64,000 bases of DNA from VXYL01 sp965116345 (GTDB lineage Bacteria; Pseudomonadota; Gammaproteobacteria; Pseudomonadales; Azotimanducaceae), in contig OZ220680.1 of NCBI GenBank assembly GCA_965116345.1, positions 372,001 through 436,000 on the forward strand. Direction: 5' to 3'. Each line of letters begins with the position of its first letter. The first letter of the stretch is position 1. The translations under genes were made by a program, and so were the position numbers. Below the pieces are notes generated by a model. That model had not been told where the DNA came from. It saw only the letters and a list, made by a program, of their open reading frames with translations, and made no database searches. Shown here one piece after another: positions 62,429 through 64,000 of this stretch.

Positions 62429-64000
62429 ATGCGACTGTCGTGGAACGAGGTCCGCGCCCGCGCCGCCGAGTTCGCGGACGATTGGCGGGACGCGGGCTAC
62501 GAGAAGGGCGAGACGCAGAGCTTCTACAACGCCTTCTTCCGCGTGTTCGGCGTTCAGCGGCGGAGCGTCGCGCGCTACGAGGCGCACGTCGCGAAGCTGG
62601 ACAATCGTTCCGGCTTCATCGACCTGTTCTGGCCGGGCGTGCTCATTGTCGAGCAGAAGAGCGTGGGGCGGGATCTGACGACGGCCTACGCACAGGCCGG
62701 CGAGTACTTCGACGCCCTTCCCGAGAGAGACCGCCCGCGCTTCATTCTGGTGAGCGACTTCCAGACCTTCGAGCTTCACGATCTGGACGAACGTGCGACC
62801 GTCGCGTTCGCGCTCGCGGACCTGCCCGCCCACGCCGAAGCGTTCGGGTTCATCCTCGGCGTGCAGCGCCGGACCTTCCGCGATCAGGACCCGGCGAACA
62901 TCGAAGCCGCCGAACTGGTCGGGCGGCTGCACGACGCGCTCGCGGACGCGGGCCACGGCGGGCACGATCTGGAACGCTTCCTCGTGCGGGTGGTGTTCTG
63001 CATGTTCGCCGACGACACCGGAGTGTTCGAACCGCGCGACATCTTCCTCGACTTCATCGAGACGCGGACCGGCGACGACGGGGCCGATCTCGGCCCTTGG
63101 CTGGCGCAGCTGTTCGAGGTTCTCGACACGCCCGAAGACGAACGGCCGGTGACGCTCGACGAGGATCTGGCGCGTTTCCCCTACGTCAACGGCGACCTGT
63201 TCAAGGGGCATCTGCGGACGTTCTCGTTCGACGCGGCGATGCGGATCGCGCTGCTCGACGCCTGCCGCTTCGACTGGACGAACATCTCGCCCGCGATCTT
63301 CGGCGCGCTGTTCCAGTCCGTGATGGACCCCGCGGAACGCCGCGCCCAGGGCGCGCACTACACGACCGAGAAGAACATCCTCAAGGTGATCGAGCCGCTG
63401 TTCATGGACGATCTGCGGGCGGAGTTCGAGCGGCTGCGCGCCCGACGGGGCCGGGGGCGGATCGGAGCGCTCCGGCAGTTTCACGGGAAGCTCGGCAACC
63501 TGACGTTCTTCGACCCGGCCTGCGGCTGCGGCAACTTCCTGATCATCGCCTACCGGGAACTTCGGGAGCTCGAGATCGAGGTGTTGAGGGAGATCTACCC
63601 GAAGTCGCACGACGGCAGGCAGATGACCCTGTTGGCGGCGGATCTGTCGGTCGTGGACGTGGACCAGTTCCATGGCATCGAGCTTGGCGAGTTCCCCGCC
63701 CGCATCGCGGAGACCGCGCTGTGGATGATGGACCACATCATGAACAACCGGCTGAGTCTGGAGTTCGGTCAGACCTACGTGCGCATCCCGTTCGAGAAGT
63801 CGCCCCGAATCGTCCACGGCGACGCGCTAGTAGTGAACTGGTCCGGCCTGCTGCCACCGGACGAGTGCTCGTTCGTGCTGGGCAATCCGCCTTTCGTGGG
63901 CGCGAAATACCAGACGGCGGAGCAGCGCGCGCAGGTGCGCGGGGTCGCGGCGCTCGGCAGGAGCGGCGGCACCCTGGATTACGTCTGCGCGTGGTTCATC
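62429..64000 (+). CDS. MmeI-like (type IIL) fused restriction endonuclease-methyltransferase, 3' end outside window
   Basis: ATG at 62429 (MRLSWNEVRARAAEFADDW); the frame is open to base 64000, 524 codons. N-terminal nuclease domain: YEKGETQSFYNAFFRVFGVQ, then GFIDLFWPGVLIVEQKSVG with Asp and the ExK (EQK) of a PD-(D/E)XK site. A helical spacer follows. The methyltransferase starts about residue 340: motif I LTFFDPACGCGNFLIIAYRE, and motif IV GNPPFVGAKY near residue 490. MmeI-type enzymes cut and methylate with one chain; the missing C-terminus should hold the rest of the methylase and the target recognition domain. Ribosome site weak. Confidence 0.9.
   Translation, partial: MRLSWNEVRARAAEFADDWRDAGYEKGETQSFYNAFFRVFGVQRRSVARYEAHVAKLDNRSGFIDLFWPGVLIVEQKSVGRDLTTAYAQAGEYFDALPERDRPRFILVSDFQTFELHDLDERATVAFALADLPAHAEAFGFILGVQRRTFRDQDPANIEAAELVGRLHDALADAGHGGHDLERFLVRVVFCMFADDTGVFEPRDIFLDFIETRTGDDGADLGPWLAQLFEVLDTPEDERPVTLDEDLARFPYVNGDLFKGHLRTFSFDAAMRIALLDACRFDWTNISPAIFGALFQSVMDPAERRAQGAHYTTEKNILKVIEPLFMDDLRAEFERLRARRGRGRIGALRQFHGKLGNLTFFDPACGCGNFLIIAYRELRELEIEVLREIYPKSHDGRQMTLLAADLSVVDVDQFHGIELGEFPARIAETALWMMDHIMNNRLSLEFGQTYVRIPFEKSPRIVHGDALVVNWSGLLPPDECSFVLGNPPFVGAKYQTAEQRAQVRGVAALGRSGGTLDYVCAWFI

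Noticed and set aside
61961..63817. 618-codon minus-strand frame opposite higBA copy 2 and the MmeI-like gene
   Set aside because: Shadow frame; the plus strand has nuclease and methylase motifs in order.
1..64000. tRNA, tmRNA or rRNA genes as integration targets
   Set aside because: I saw no cloverleaf or rRNA signature by eye next to the integrase remnants; a covariance scan would be needed to exclude one.

Overview
The window is high-GC DNA, probably from a Gram-negative bacterium: it encodes a giant autotransporter with an outer-membrane barrel and a lipobox lipoprotein. No rRNA, tRNA or housekeeping marker was seen, so the taxon is not determined. Most of it reads as an accessory region (genomic or defence island): integrase ends, small orphan genes, an antirestriction/RadC block, a toxin-antitoxin pair present twice, nuclease-like genes and a restriction-modification enzyme cut off by the right edge.

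Layout. 1-288: C-terminus of a tyrosine integrase. 467-11942: accessory genes, several frameshifted (trypsin-like protease, a HEPN/CBS-like protein, small orphans, a class 3 lipase, a membrane protein plus a discoidin-like lipoprotein, a degenerate S24 domain). 11996-26608 (-): one 4870-residue repeat-rich autotransporter with a pentanucleotide tandem repeat just upstream of its start. 27005-29320 (+): a histidine kinase fused to a receiver and a winged-helix output domain. 29852-31934: three small genes.

32326-42828 (-): a tightly packed operon that reads sspA-sspB-sspC-sspD (DNA phosphorothioation: cysteine desulfurase, DUF4007 protein, large P-loop ATPase with a frameshift, PAPS-reductase-like enzyme), followed by a double GHKL-type histidine kinase and a receiver-domain protein. 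The last two stand where the SspE or SspFGH restriction partners are usually expected, and are the best candidate here for an undescribed system.

43235-48144: mobile-element housekeeping block (broken serine recombinase, RadC, TraI_2-type C-terminal protein, ArdC antirestriction protein, small genes), with structured leaders including a probable radC RNA motif. 49541-54688: an HTH gene, an integrase-like gene and a coiled-coil gene on the minus strand, split by a complete RIT element (three overlapping tyrosine recombinases with inverted-repeat ends) inserted into the last codons of the integrase gene. The original reading frame can be reconstructed exactly.

55081-62335: two direct 676-bp copies of a higBA cassette bracket about 6 kb holding a DUF3800 remnant, two microproteins, three decayed integrase C-termini, a PD-(D/E)XK-like protein, a NERD nuclease-like protein and a CxxC protein. 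62429-64000: N-terminal two thirds or so of an MmeI-like fused restriction-methyltransferase. Several genes carry single-base frameshifts in short homopolymers. These may be real decay or residual sequencing errors, and that choice matters most for sspC.
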